Shown here piece by piece: positions 34,221 through 42,276 of a stretch of DNA of 64,000 nucleotides. This stretch comes from an uncultured Rhodospirillales bacterium (GTDB lineage: Bacteria; Pseudomonadota; Alphaproteobacteria; CAAGCB01; CAG-977): NCBI GenBank assembly GCA_902777205.1, contig CACYSU010000010.1, positions 1 through 64,000 of the forward strand. Direction: 5' to 3'. The position numbers were made by a program, and so were the translations under genes. Every line of letters begins with the position of its first letter. The first letter of the stretch is position 1. Below the pieces are notes generated by a model, which had not been told where the DNA came from, made no database searches, and saw only the letters and a program-made list of their open reading frames with translations.

Positions 34221-35690
34221 ATGGATATTTTATTCAGAAAAAACGAAATTTCCGGCGACACCGCACTGATCGTCGGCGTTTATGAGGATTTGGCTCTGTC
34301 CAAAACGGCCAAAAAAATTGATGAACAGGTAAACGGATCGCTGGCGAAGGCTTTGAAAATCGCCGGATTTTCAGGAAAAATCGGCGATTTGTACGATTTT
34401 ATCGCACTGGATTCCCTGCCGGTCAAACGGCTGGTCTGCGTCGGTTTGGGCAAAAAAAACGCCGTTGACGAACTGGCGGCGCAGCAAATCGGGGCGCGCG
34501 CCGCGAACGCGCTGCTGACCAGCGGGGAAACGACGGTGGCTTTCGCCGTTGACGACCTGCCCGCCGCCCCCATCGGTTTCGGGGCGAAAATCGCGTCCTA
34601 TCGCTTTACCAAGCACAAAACGGTTTTCAAAAAGCCCGTTACCGTCAAGGAATTCCATATTATGACGGACAAGGCGCAGATCGCCCAAAGCCGCTATGAA
34701 CCTTACTTCGCCGTCGCCAAGGGCATCCACACGGCGCGCGATCTGGTCAACGAACCGGCCAACGCCGTCACGCCGGCCGCGTTCGCCAAACGGGCGGAGG
34801 AATTGCAGAAATACGGGCTGATGACGGAAATCTACACCCCCGACCAGCTGCGCGCCAAAGGGCTGAACATGATGCTGGGCGTGGCGCAGGGATCGGTCAA
34901 CCCGCCGCGTCTGGTCGTCGTGCAGTGGCGCGGATGCCCGAACGACAAAAACACGCACGTCGTTCTGGTCGGCAAGGGCGTCACGTTCGATTCCGGCGGC
35001 ATCAGCTTGAAACCCGCCAAGGGAATGGAGGATATGAAAGAGGATCTGGCCGGCGCGGCGACCGCTTTGGGTACGCTGCAGACTTTGGCGATGCGCAAGG
35101 CGAAAGTCAACGCCGCCGCCGTCATGGCGATGGTCGAAAACCTGCCGTCCGGCACGGCGCAGCGCCCCGGCGACATCGTCAAATCCCTGTCGGGCATCAC
35201 GGTCGAAGTCGTCAACACGGACGCCGAAGGCCGCCTGATTCTGGGCGACGCGCTGTGGTACGCGCAGGAACGGTTCAAAGCCCCCGTCGTCATTGATCTG
35301 GCCACGCTGACGGGCGCGATCGTCGTCGCTTTGGGGACGCGGTACGCCGGTTTGTTCACCAACAGCGACGAACTGGGCGCGCGGCTGGAAAAAGCCGCGG
35401 CGGACAGCGGTGAAAAGGTTTGGCGGATGCCCATGGACGACGAATTCGACGAACAAATCGAATCCGACATCGCCGACATCCGCAACACGTCCAACGCGGG
35501 ACGCGCGGGCGGCAGCATCACCGCGGCGGCGTTTTTGAAACGCTTTGTCATGCCGGAAACGAAATGGGCGCATCTGGACATCGCGGGCGTCGCGCTGCAG
35601 GAAAAAAACGCGCCCCTGACGCCGAAAGGCGGTTCGGGATACGGCGTCCGTCTGCTGAACCGGTATATTCAGGACAATCTGGAAAAATAA
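34221..35690 (+). CDS. pepA: Leucyl aminopeptidase (M17)
   Basis: A 489-aa metallopeptidase cutting N-terminal residues from peptides. The N-terminal macro-like domain (1 to about 160) is followed by the catalytic domain with VGKGVTFDSGGISLKP, the metal-binding MKEDLAGAA segment and the signature NTDAEGRLILGDAL, which holds the active-site acidic residues. Length matches the family. It has its own promoter and terminator. Confidence 0.97.
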   Translation: MDILFRKNEISGDTALIVGVYEDLALSKTAKKIDEQVNGSLAKALKIAGFSGKIGDLYDFIALDSLPVKRLVCVGLGKKNAVDELAAQQIGARAANALLTSGETTVAFAVDDLPAAPIGFGAKIASYRFTKHKTVFKKPVTVKEFHIMTDKAQIAQSRYEPYFAVAKGIHTARDLVNEPANAVTPAAFAKRAEELQKYGLMTEIYTPDQLRAKGLNMMLGVAQGSVNPPRLVVVQWRGCPNDKNTHVVLVGKGVTFDSGGISLKPAKGMEDMKEDLAGAATALGTLQTLAMRKAKVNAAAVMAMVENLPSGTAQRPGDIVKSLSGITVEVVNTDAEGRLILGDALWYAQERFKAPVVIDLATLTGAIVVALGTRYAGLFTNSDELGARLEKAAADSGEKVWRMPMDDEFDEQIESDIADIRNTSNAGRAGGSITAAAFLKRFVMPETKWAHLDIAGVALQEKNAPLTPKGGSGYGVRLLNRYIQDNLEK

Positions 35691-35699
35691 CAAACACCG

Positions 35700-35727
35700 A
35701 AGGCGGTTTCGATGAAACCGCCTTTTC
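35700..35727 (+). terminator. Rho-independent terminator after pepA
   Basis: AAGGCGGTTTC, GAT loop, GAAACCGCCTT plus T residues. Confidence 0.9.
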
Positions 35728-35783
35728 CGTATTTTGAAAAGTCCGCGTTGTTAACGCGGCGGCGGATTTGTCCGTTTAAACCT

Positions 35784-35812
35784 TTGACCCGTGCGGGTTT
35801 TGGTGTTATTCT
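35784..35812 (+). promoter_or_regulatory. Promoter of the MsbA-like ABC transporter
   Basis: -35 TTGACC (35784-35789), 17-bp spacer, -10 TATTCT (35807-35812), 30 bases before the ATG at 35843. Confidence 0.65.
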
Positions 35813-35842
35813 GCCCCGTCTTTATTTATATGTGGGGCTGAA

Positions 35843-37627
35843 ATGGCTTTTGTCAAAAAGAACAAGGATCTGCCGGCGCTGACCAAAGACAGCGTGCGGA
35901 TGTACAAACGCGTCTGGGACACTTATATTGCGCGGAAATGGCGCTGGCTGGTTCTGGCTGTTTTGCTGATGTTGATCGCGGCCAGTTTCGACGCGCTGCT
36001 GGTGCGCCAGCTGAAGCCCATTTTCGACGAAGTGTTCATTGACAAAAACCGCGCGTCTTTGGGGACGATCGGGCTGACGATTCTGGCGTTGTATTTCCTC
36101 AAAGGCGTGTTCAGCTATTCCCAATCGCTGGTGATGACAAAGCTGTCCATCCGCGTCATCGCCGATATGCAGCGCGACGTGTTCAAGCGTTTGATGCGCA
36201 TGGACATCGCGTTTTACCAAGGCCATTCCACCGGCGAGATTTTGACGCGTTTCACGTCCGATGTCGCCATGGTCAAGGACGCCGTTTTGAACAGCCTGAC
36301 CACGTTTGTCAAAGATTCGGCGTCGGTCGCTTTTCTGGTCGTTTTGATGTTCTTTCAATCGTTTGAAATGGCTTGCGTCGTGTTTTTCGTGTTTCCGCTG
36401 GGCATTTACCCCGTCGCCGTCTGCGGCCGCAAAATGCGCAAGAAAACCAAGAAAAACCAAGAGGCCGGCGAAAGCTTTTTCAACTTGGTGACGCAGAGTT
36501 TCAAGGGCATTAAAATCGTCAAGTCCTATTGCACCGAGGACAAGGAATATGAAGAGCTGGATCATATGATCGTCAAAATGAACAAGCTGTCGTTTTCCAT
36601 GGCCTGTCTGCACGCTTTGCAAAGCCCGCTGATGGAGTTTTTCGGCGGCATCGCCATGGCGGCGACGCTGGGATACGGCGGGTATCAGATCATGCAGGGC
36701 AACATGAGTCCCGGAAATTTCATGGTGTTTCTGCTGGCGATCGTCGCGGCGTACAAACCGATGAAAAACGTCGCCGGTCTGCATATGCGGATGCAGATGG
36801 GCGTCGCCGGTATGCAGCGTTTGTTTTCCATGCTGGACATCGAACCGACGATCAAAGACGCTCCGGACGCCAAGGATCTGGTCGTGTCCAAAGGGCGGAT
36901 CGAAATTCAAAACGTCAGCTTTTCCTATGACGGCGAACGCGAGGTTCTGCACGACGTTTCCGTGACGGTCGAACCGGATCAAACGGTCGCTTTGGTCGGA
37001 CATTCGGGGTCGGGCAAATCGACGCTGATCAATTTCATGCCGCGGTTTTACGACCCCGACCGCGGCCGCATCCTGATCGACGGGCAGGATATCCGCGGCG
37101 TGACGCTGGAAAGCCTGCGCCGGCAAACCGCCTATGTGTCGCAGGATGTCATCCTGTTCAACGACACGATTAAAAACAACATCCGCTACGGCACGCCGGA
37201 CGCCACGGACGAAGAGGTCGTCGCCGCCGCCAAGGCCGCCGCGGCCGACACGTTCATCCGCCAGATGGAAAACGGGTACGACACCGTTTTGGGCGAACAG
37301 GGATCGGGATTGTCCGGCGGTCAGCGCCAGATGATTTCCATCGCGCGCGCGATGTTGAAAAACGCGCCGATCCTGTTGCTGGACGAAGCGACTTCCGCGC
37401 TGGATTCCCAATCCGAAAAAATCGTTCAGGATTCGCTGGAGGTTTTGATGAAAGGGCGCACGTCGCTGGTGATCGCGCACCGGTTGTCCACGATCATCAA
37501 CGCCGACCGGATCTATGTGTTCAACGAAGGGCGGATCGAAGATTTCGGCACGCACGAGGAGCTGTTGTCGCACAACGGCATTTACGCGCAGCTGTACCGG
37601 ATTCAGTTTATGAAAAAGGATCAATGA
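35843..37627 (+). CDS. msbA: MsbA-like ABC exporter (half transporter)
   Basis: A 594-aa protein with an N-terminal six-helix membrane domain (about 30-330) and a C-terminal ATPase. Walker A is GHSGSGKST, the signature LSGGQRQM, Walker B ILLLDEATSALD, and the switch His is in VIAHRLST. It is of the lipid A flippase type (MsbA), which moves lipid A-core across the inner membrane as a homodimer. Multidrug export is possible too, as no lipid A genes adjoin. Confidence 0.85.
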   Translation: MAFVKKNKDLPALTKDSVRMYKRVWDTYIARKWRWLVLAVLLMLIAASFDALLVRQLKPIFDEVFIDKNRASLGTIGLTILALYFLKGVFSYSQSLVMTKLSIRVIADMQRDVFKRLMRMDIAFYQGHSTGEILTRFTSDVAMVKDAVLNSLTTFVKDSASVAFLVVLMFFQSFEMACVVFFVFPLGIYPVAVCGRKMRKKTKKNQEAGESFFNLVTQSFKGIKIVKSYCTEDKEYEELDHMIVKMNKLSFSMACLHALQSPLMEFFGGIAMAATLGYGGYQIMQGNMSPGNFMVFLLAIVAAYKPMKNVAGLHMRMQMGVAGMQRLFSMLDIEPTIKDAPDAKDLVVSKGRIEIQNVSFSYDGEREVLHDVSVTVEPDQTVALVGHSGSGKSTLINFMPRFYDPDRGRILIDGQDIRGVTLESLRRQTAYVSQDVILFNDTIKNNIRYGTPDATDEEVVAAAKAAAADTFIRQMENGYDTVLGEQGSGLSGGQRQMISIARAMLKNAPILLLDEATSALDSQSEKIVQDSLEVLMKGRTSLVIAHRLSTIINADRIYVFNEGRIEDFGTHEELLSHNGIYAQLYRIQFMKKDQ

Positions 37628-37671
37628 CTCTTTCCGTCACAAACGGCGGGCAAGGAAAAAGAAGCAATGAA

Positions 37672-37706
37672 AAAGGCCGGTCGGGATCGCCCCGCCGGCC
37701 TTTCGA
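37672..37706. terminator. Bidirectional terminator
   Basis: AAAGGCCGG, 14-base loop, CCGGCCTTT, between the convergent ABC exporter and threonine-synthase-like genes. Confidence 0.8.
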
Positions 37707-37720
37707 TTGTGTCAAGCCAA

Positions 37721-39259
37721 TCACTTGGCCAGTTTGGAAACGTCGTCGTCGGCGTTCAGCGTGAATATCCGGCTTTGGACGGCGGGCAGGCCGCATTTGC
37801 GCAATCCGGCGCCCGTGAAAATGATGCCGCAGCGTTCGCCCTGCTGCACCAGTTTGCTTTTGACCAAGCGGCGCAGGCCGGCCAGTCCGGAGCTGCCGTA
37901 CGCGGACACGTCAACGCCCGTGTTTTCGCGCGCCAGTTCGTTGGCTTTTTTCAATTCGTCGTCGTCCACGATCAGGGGCAGGCCGCCGGAAACGATCATG
38001 CTGCGCACGACCTCCAATCCGTCGTAGGTCGTCGTGCCCGCGGCGTTTTTTCCGTCCAAAACCCACGGTCTGAAATATTCGTTGCGGTTTTTGCCGACTT
38101 TGGCAAAGACGGATTCCAGATCGTCGCTGATTTTCGGATACATTTCGGCGATCAGTCCGGCCGTCATCTTGATTTGACCCAAGTTGTTCTCCAACAGGGA
38201 TTTGGCGTCGAAACTGCTTTCCAGCAGCATGGCCAGTTCGGGCGGCAAAGTGACGACGCCGTCGCGTCCCAGTTCGCGCAGCACCAGAAAATAGCTTTGC
38301 GCCAGCGGGTAGCAGGCCGAAGTCTGGCAGGTGTAAAAACGCGGCAGTTTGCGGATGATGTCCAAACGTTTGAACAGCGCGTTCGCCGACGACACCGCGT
38401 TGGCCAATCCGCCGCCGCCGACCTGAACGACCTGCGCGTCCAGCGGCGCGTCGATCGTGTATTGATTGAACAGGAATTCGTATTCCAGCGTTTCCGCCCC
38501 TTCGACCGCCGACCAAATGTCCGTGCCATAGGGCGTGAACGGCGTCCAGCCGAATTTTTCAACGGCTTCGCGATAGCGCGCGCGGCACGGTTCGTCCGCG
38601 TCGTCGCGGTCGGCGCCGGCGACTTTGACGACGTTCGTTCCCAGATTCGTCATCATGGCGACATCGTCGTCGTCGATGTTTTCGGGAACGAAAGCGTACA
38701 GCGCGTATCCCGCCGCGCCCGCGACCGCCGCCGCGCCCAACGCCGCGTCGCCGCAGGAATAAACGGCCAGCGTTTTCTTTTCCGCCGGATTGTCGGAAAT
38801 TTCGCGCAAGGTTTCCAGATGCATGATGACGCCGGCCAAATGGCGGGATTCGTGCGATCCGGTCAGCTGCAGGGTTTCGTTTTTCACAAACAGGGAACCT
38901 TTGGGCAGGTCAACCGCCTGCGCCAGATCGTCGGCCTGAATTTCGGGGGTGCGGACGAAACCGCGTCCGGTCGTGCGTTCGCACGCGTCGGACAGCGCCA
39001 AAACGCGTTCGACCCACCATGTCGCTTTGCCGTGCAGGGCGGCCAGCTGGTAACTGGCCATAAATTCGCGAAAAACGCTGAACGACAGTTTGTTGTCATT
39101 CCAGCGTTTCGTCAAAGTCGTCGGAAAAACGCGCGCCAATTCCGCCGTGTTTTCGCGTTTGATCAGCGGATGAACGCCGTTTTCGGTGCTTTCGGGGCAG
39201 AACAGTTCTGTCGTTTCCAGCGGATATTCCTTGCCGCAAACCGGACAATACAGTTGCAT
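37721..39259 (-). CDS. Threonine-synthase-like fold-type II protein lacking the PLP lysine
   Basis: A 512-aa protein. The N-terminus has a zinc-ribbon-like pair of cysteine clusters (CPVCGKEY, then LFCPES), followed by a PLP fold-type II core. The cofactor loop usually reads TGSHK or GSFK with the Schiff-base lysine; here it is T133-G-S-H-E137, so the lysine position holds Glu (codon GAA, one base from AAA). The phosphate-binding glycine loop VQVGGGGLANAV is kept. A relative of threonine synthase or a diaminopropionate-type lyase is likely by fold, but catalysis by the usual mechanism seems lost. The gene stands alone behind its own terminator. Confidence 0.75.
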   Translation of the reverse strand: MQLYCPVCGKEYPLETTELFCPESTENGVHPLIKRENTAELARVFPTTLTKRWNDNKLSFSVFREFMASYQLAALHGKATWWVERVLALSDACERTTGRGFVRTPEIQADDLAQAVDLPKGSLFVKNETLQLTGSHESRHLAGVIMHLETLREISDNPAEKKTLAVYSCGDAALGAAAVAGAAGYALYAFVPENIDDDDVAMMTNLGTNVVKVAGADRDDADEPCRARYREAVEKFGWTPFTPYGTDIWSAVEGAETLEYEFLFNQYTIDAPLDAQVVQVGGGGLANAVSSANALFKRLDIIRKLPRFYTCQTSACYPLAQSYFLVLRELGRDGVVTLPPELAMLLESSFDAKSLLENNLGQIKMTAGLIAEMYPKISDDLESVFAKVGKNRNEYFRPWVLDGKNAAGTTTYDGLEVVRSMIVSGGLPLIVDDDELKKANELARENTGVDVSAYGSSGLAGLRRLVKSKLVQQGERCGIIFTGAGLRKCGLPAVQSRIFTLNADDDVSKLAK

Positions 39260-39348
39260 CTTGTCAAAAATCCTTCTTCAAGTCCTTTTACCTGAAACAC
39301 ACTATACTGTTTTTTCGCGGAATATAAAGTGTTTTTTGAAACGCGAAA

Positions 39349-39372
39349 GGACGCGAACCGCCGTTCGCGTCC
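39349..39372 (-). terminator. Hairpin terminating the flagellin-flbT operon
   Basis: GGACGCGAAC-CGCC-GTTCGCGTCC, a 10-bp perfect stem, followed on the minus strand by TTTC; located directly after flbT. Confidence 0.7.
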
Positions 39373-39378
39373 CTCGCT

Positions 39379-39789
39379 TCATTCCTGTGCGGCGGGCAGT
39401 TCGCCCTTGGCGCCGGCCAGCAGGACGGCTTCGCGTTCGATGATCGCCATCATGTGTTTCAGCGCGGCGTAGTAATCCCCGCCCAGAATGTCGAGGTTCA
39501 GTTCGTCGATCATGGGGGCGAAGCTGGGCGCGGCCTGAACGATTTCGTTGATGCGGGCGAAATATTCGGGATGCAGGACTTTCGGGTCTTTTGCCAGATA
39601 CATTTCCTGCAAAACGTAATAGACTTTTTTGCACGGCGTATCCGCCTCTTGTTCCGTCAGGACGTATTTTTCGCGCAAAATGGGGACGTTCCCTTCGATG
39701 AACAGCTTGACGCGTTCCTTGTCGTTCGTGATCAGCGCGTTTCCGACGATCAGGCGTTCCCCCGGTTTCAATTCGATTTTCAAAGGCAT
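39379..39789 (-). CDS. flbT: Flagellin mRNA regulator FlbT
   Basis: A 136-aa protein that begins MPLKIELKPGERLIVGNALI, as FlbT proteins do. The LREKYVLTEQEADTPCKKVYYVLQ region and the later INEIVQAAPS segment are the family core. In Caulobacter, FlbT binds the 5' end of flagellin mRNA and promotes its decay until the hook is done. It lies 16 bases downstream of flagellin, so it is co-transcribed with its own target. Confidence 0.93.
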   Translation of the reverse strand: MPLKIELKPGERLIVGNALITNDKERVKLFIEGNVPILREKYVLTEQEADTPCKKVYYVLQEMYLAKDPKVLHPEYFARINEIVQAAPSFAPMIDELNLDILGGDYYAALKHMMAIIEREAVLLAGAKGELPAAQE

Positions 39790-39805
39790 GGGCGTTCCTT
39801 ACAGT

Positions 39806-41239
39806 TTAAAAAAGCGACAGTACGCTGGATTCAATATCCAATGTAATACTGATCACCTGATTTACCAATTCTTTTTGCGTTTCGATCGCCAAAAGTTCGG
39901 CGGACACTTCGTTCAAATCGGCGCCGGTCAGCGTTTCCGCCCCCAGCGCGCTCGCCCCCGACAGCGCGTCCAAAAACGTTTCGCGCGACTGCACCATGGC
40001 GGACGCGCGTTCAAATTTATCCGCCGCCCGCTGCGCCAGATTGAAAGCGCGCCCGATCGCGTCAAAGGCGGCCTGTATGTCGGATTCGTCCGTCCAATCG
40101 TTCAACGCTTCGGGCAGGCCGAGCGACTGCGCGTCCAGTTTCACGCCGATGACGGTGCGGTAACTGTCGGCCTTTTCGTCGAAAATGGCGCGGATGGTGT
40201 CGCCTTCCAGTAAATTCAGGCCGTTGTACGAACTGTCCGCGACGATGTTGTTGATTTGCCGCAAAAGTTCGTTGTACCGGTCGGCGTAGGTTTTCGACGT
40301 GTTCATCCCGCCGTCGTCGCATCCGGCAAACCCGAACGATTTGGCCGTTTGTCCCGTCAAATCGGCGATGGACAGGTCGTCGCCGTATATGGACGACACC
40401 TCGAAATACCCGTCGGAATTGACGCGGGCGGAAACGCCGTCGATTTTGGAAAAAGCCTGTTCCAGATCGTAAACCGTCCACCCGTCTTGTACGGTGATTT
40501 TATAGGTTTCGCCAAGGTCGAACCCCAACGCTTCGGCCAGCGCGCCGTCCATTAAAACAGGGCTGCGATCCGTGGAGGTCAAAGTCAGTTTCTGATCCTT
40601 GATTTCAAAGGAAAAGTTTTCGACGCCGCCCTGTTCCTTCACCTGACCGAAAAAGTCGGTGACTTTCATATCCTCGTCAATGACTTTCAGCGTGACCCAA
40701 TCGTTGTCGCCGACCTTGATTTTCATTTCCTCGCCCTTGACGATGTTCAGGTCTTTCAGCGTCGTGTCCTTGGTCATCACGAAATCGGATGTCACGGTGT
40801 CGGCGTCGCCCGTGCGCAAAACGATTTCGTCGCCCGCGTTGACGTTCGGCAGCTTGGACAGCGGTTCGTCGGAATCCGTCGTGAAGTTTTTGCCCGTCAG
40901 CGTCGCCAGATAGGCGCGGTTGTCCAGCGCGGAATTCGCCGCCGCCTTTGCCAGCGACAGCAGATCCGTGATCGCGTCGATGGATTTCGATGTCGTGTTC
41001 AGCGTCGAAACGATGTTCGACAGGCCGTCCATTACGCTTTGCAGCCCGTCGGCGCGTTCCGACAGGCGCATATCCTTGCAATACAGGATCGAATTGTCAT
41101 AGGACGAATTGACTTTTTTGCCCGTCGTCAGCGCGACGGTGTTTTTGTCGTGCATCGCCGTCAGCGATTTCGATTGCGACAACGCCGTCGTCACGGTTTT
41201 CGTCGTCGGAATCGACAGGTTGTAGGGCATTGTTTTCAT
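39806..41239 (-). CDS. Flagellin
   Basis: A 477-aa filament protein. The start at 41239 has GGAGAAACGCGA before it. The N-terminal helical part (about 10-110) has LTTGKKVNSSYDN and GLSNIVSTLNTTSKSIDAI; the C-terminal helical part has AFNLAQRAADKFERA and TGADLNEVSAELLAIETQKE. The middle (about 115-380) is the variable surface domain. Length and ends fit an alphaproteobacterial flagellin, though the N-terminus is unusual in opening KTMPYNLSIPTTKTVTTALS (sequence up to residue 21). Confidence 0.85.
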   Translation of the reverse strand: MKTMPYNLSIPTTKTVTTALSQSKSLTAMHDKNTVALTTGKKVNSSYDNSILYCKDMRLSERADGLQSVMDGLSNIVSTLNTTSKSIDAITDLLSLAKAAANSALDNRAYLATLTGKNFTTDSDEPLSKLPNVNAGDEIVLRTGDADTVTSDFVMTKDTTLKDLNIVKGEEMKIKVGDNDWVTLKVIDEDMKVTDFFGQVKEQGGVENFSFEIKDQKLTLTSTDRSPVLMDGALAEALGFDLGETYKITVQDGWTVYDLEQAFSKIDGVSARVNSDGYFEVSSIYGDDLSIADLTGQTAKSFGFAGCDDGGMNTSKTYADRYNELLRQINNIVADSSYNGLNLLEGDTIRAIFDEKADSYRTVIGVKLDAQSLGLPEALNDWTDESDIQAAFDAIGRAFNLAQRAADKFERASAMVQSRETFLDALSGASALGAETLTGADLNEVSAELLAIETQKELVNQVISITLDIESSVLSLF

Positions 41240-41361
41240 TCGCGTTTCTCCTTTTCCCGACGGGGCGTGCGGAATCCATTTTGTTTCAGATTAGCACAAA
41301 AAACGCGTTCTGAAAACAGAAAAAATATATACTTTTCAATGGATTAGTGGGCAAATTTTGC

Positions 41362-42276
41362 CTACCTCCGTTCTTTCGCGGGGCTGACCGTCCGCACGCC
41401 GACATCCACGGACACCGTGTGCCGGCCGCCGCCCGTCATGATGCCTTTGACCGGCGACATATCGTCGAAATCGCGTCCCCATCCGACGGTCAGGTGTTCC
41501 GATCCGATGTACATATTGTTCGTCGGATCCAGATCGACCCAGCCGAAAGACGGGACGAACACGGAAAACCACGCGTGCGACGCGTCGCCGCCGATCATTT
41601 CGATTTCGCCTTTGCGTTCGGCTTCGGCCGCGCGGCGGGTGCGGATGTATCCGCTGACGTATCGGGCGGGCAATCCCCACGCGCGCAGACAGGCGATGGC
41701 GACGTGGGCGAAATCCTGACAGACGCCGCGTTTCATGGCGATCGTTTCGTCAACCGGCGTGGCGATGCTGGTCGCCGACGGGTCGTAAGTGAAATCGCGG
41801 TAGATGCGGCGCATGATCTCTTCGGCCGCGGCCAGAACGGGGCGGTTCGGGGACAGGCTGGGGGCGGCGTAGGCTTTGGCCGCCGCGGAAAGCGGAATGA
41901 AGCGGGACGGGGCGGCCATTTCCGCCGCGGCCGTCAATTCCGGCGTGTCGGGGTGCGCCGTCATCGCCGCGACCCGTTCCCACGCGGGCGTTTGTTCGGG
42001 ATCGGGATAAACGGGCGGCGTGATTTCCGCGGTGAATTCGGAAACGATCGTCATTTCCCTGTGCGGCGTTTCGGCGATCAGGAAAGTCGCCGTGTTGCCG
42101 AACGCGTCCGTTTCGTCGGTTTGACAGGACGGTTCGGGCGTCATGGAAATATCGGCGGACAAAACGCGCTGATACGGCGTTTCGCGCGGCTTCAATCGCG
42201 CCAGATGATGCGACAGGGTGACGGGGATGCCGTATCCGTAAACGGTTTTGTGGCGGACGCGATAAGTGACGGTCAT
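41362..42276 (-). CDS. Transglutaminase-like protein
   Basis: A 304-aa protein. It starts with the N-terminal beta domain common to this family (about 1-90), followed by the transglutaminase core with the C-H-D triad: Cys in RGVCQDFAHVA, His in ASHAWFSVFVP and Asp in WVDLDPTNN. Its first four bases overlap the stop of the ATP-grasp/alpha-E gene. Proteins with this pairing are predicted to make or trim peptide tags using an ATP-grasp ligase; the role in this species is not known. Confidence 0.9.
   Translation of the reverse strand: MTVTYRVRHKTVYGYGIPVTLSHHLARLKPRETPYQRVLSADISMTPEPSCQTDETDAFGNTATFLIAETPHREMTIVSEFTAEITPPVYPDPEQTPAWERVAAMTAHPDTPELTAAAEMAAPSRFIPLSAAAKAYAAPSLSPNRPVLAAAEEIMRRIYRDFTYDPSATSIATPVDETIAMKRGVCQDFAHVAIACLRAWGLPARYVSGYIRTRRAAEAERKGEIEMIGGDASHAWFSVFVPSFGWVDLDPTNNMYIGSEHLTVGWGRDFDDMSPVKGIMTGGGRHTVSVDVGVRTVSPAKERR

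Noticed and set aside
41350-41362. Inverted repeat GGCAAA-T-TTTGCC as terminator or operator
   Set aside because: It overlaps the transglutaminase stop, has no T run, and may be chance; an operator role cannot be supported.
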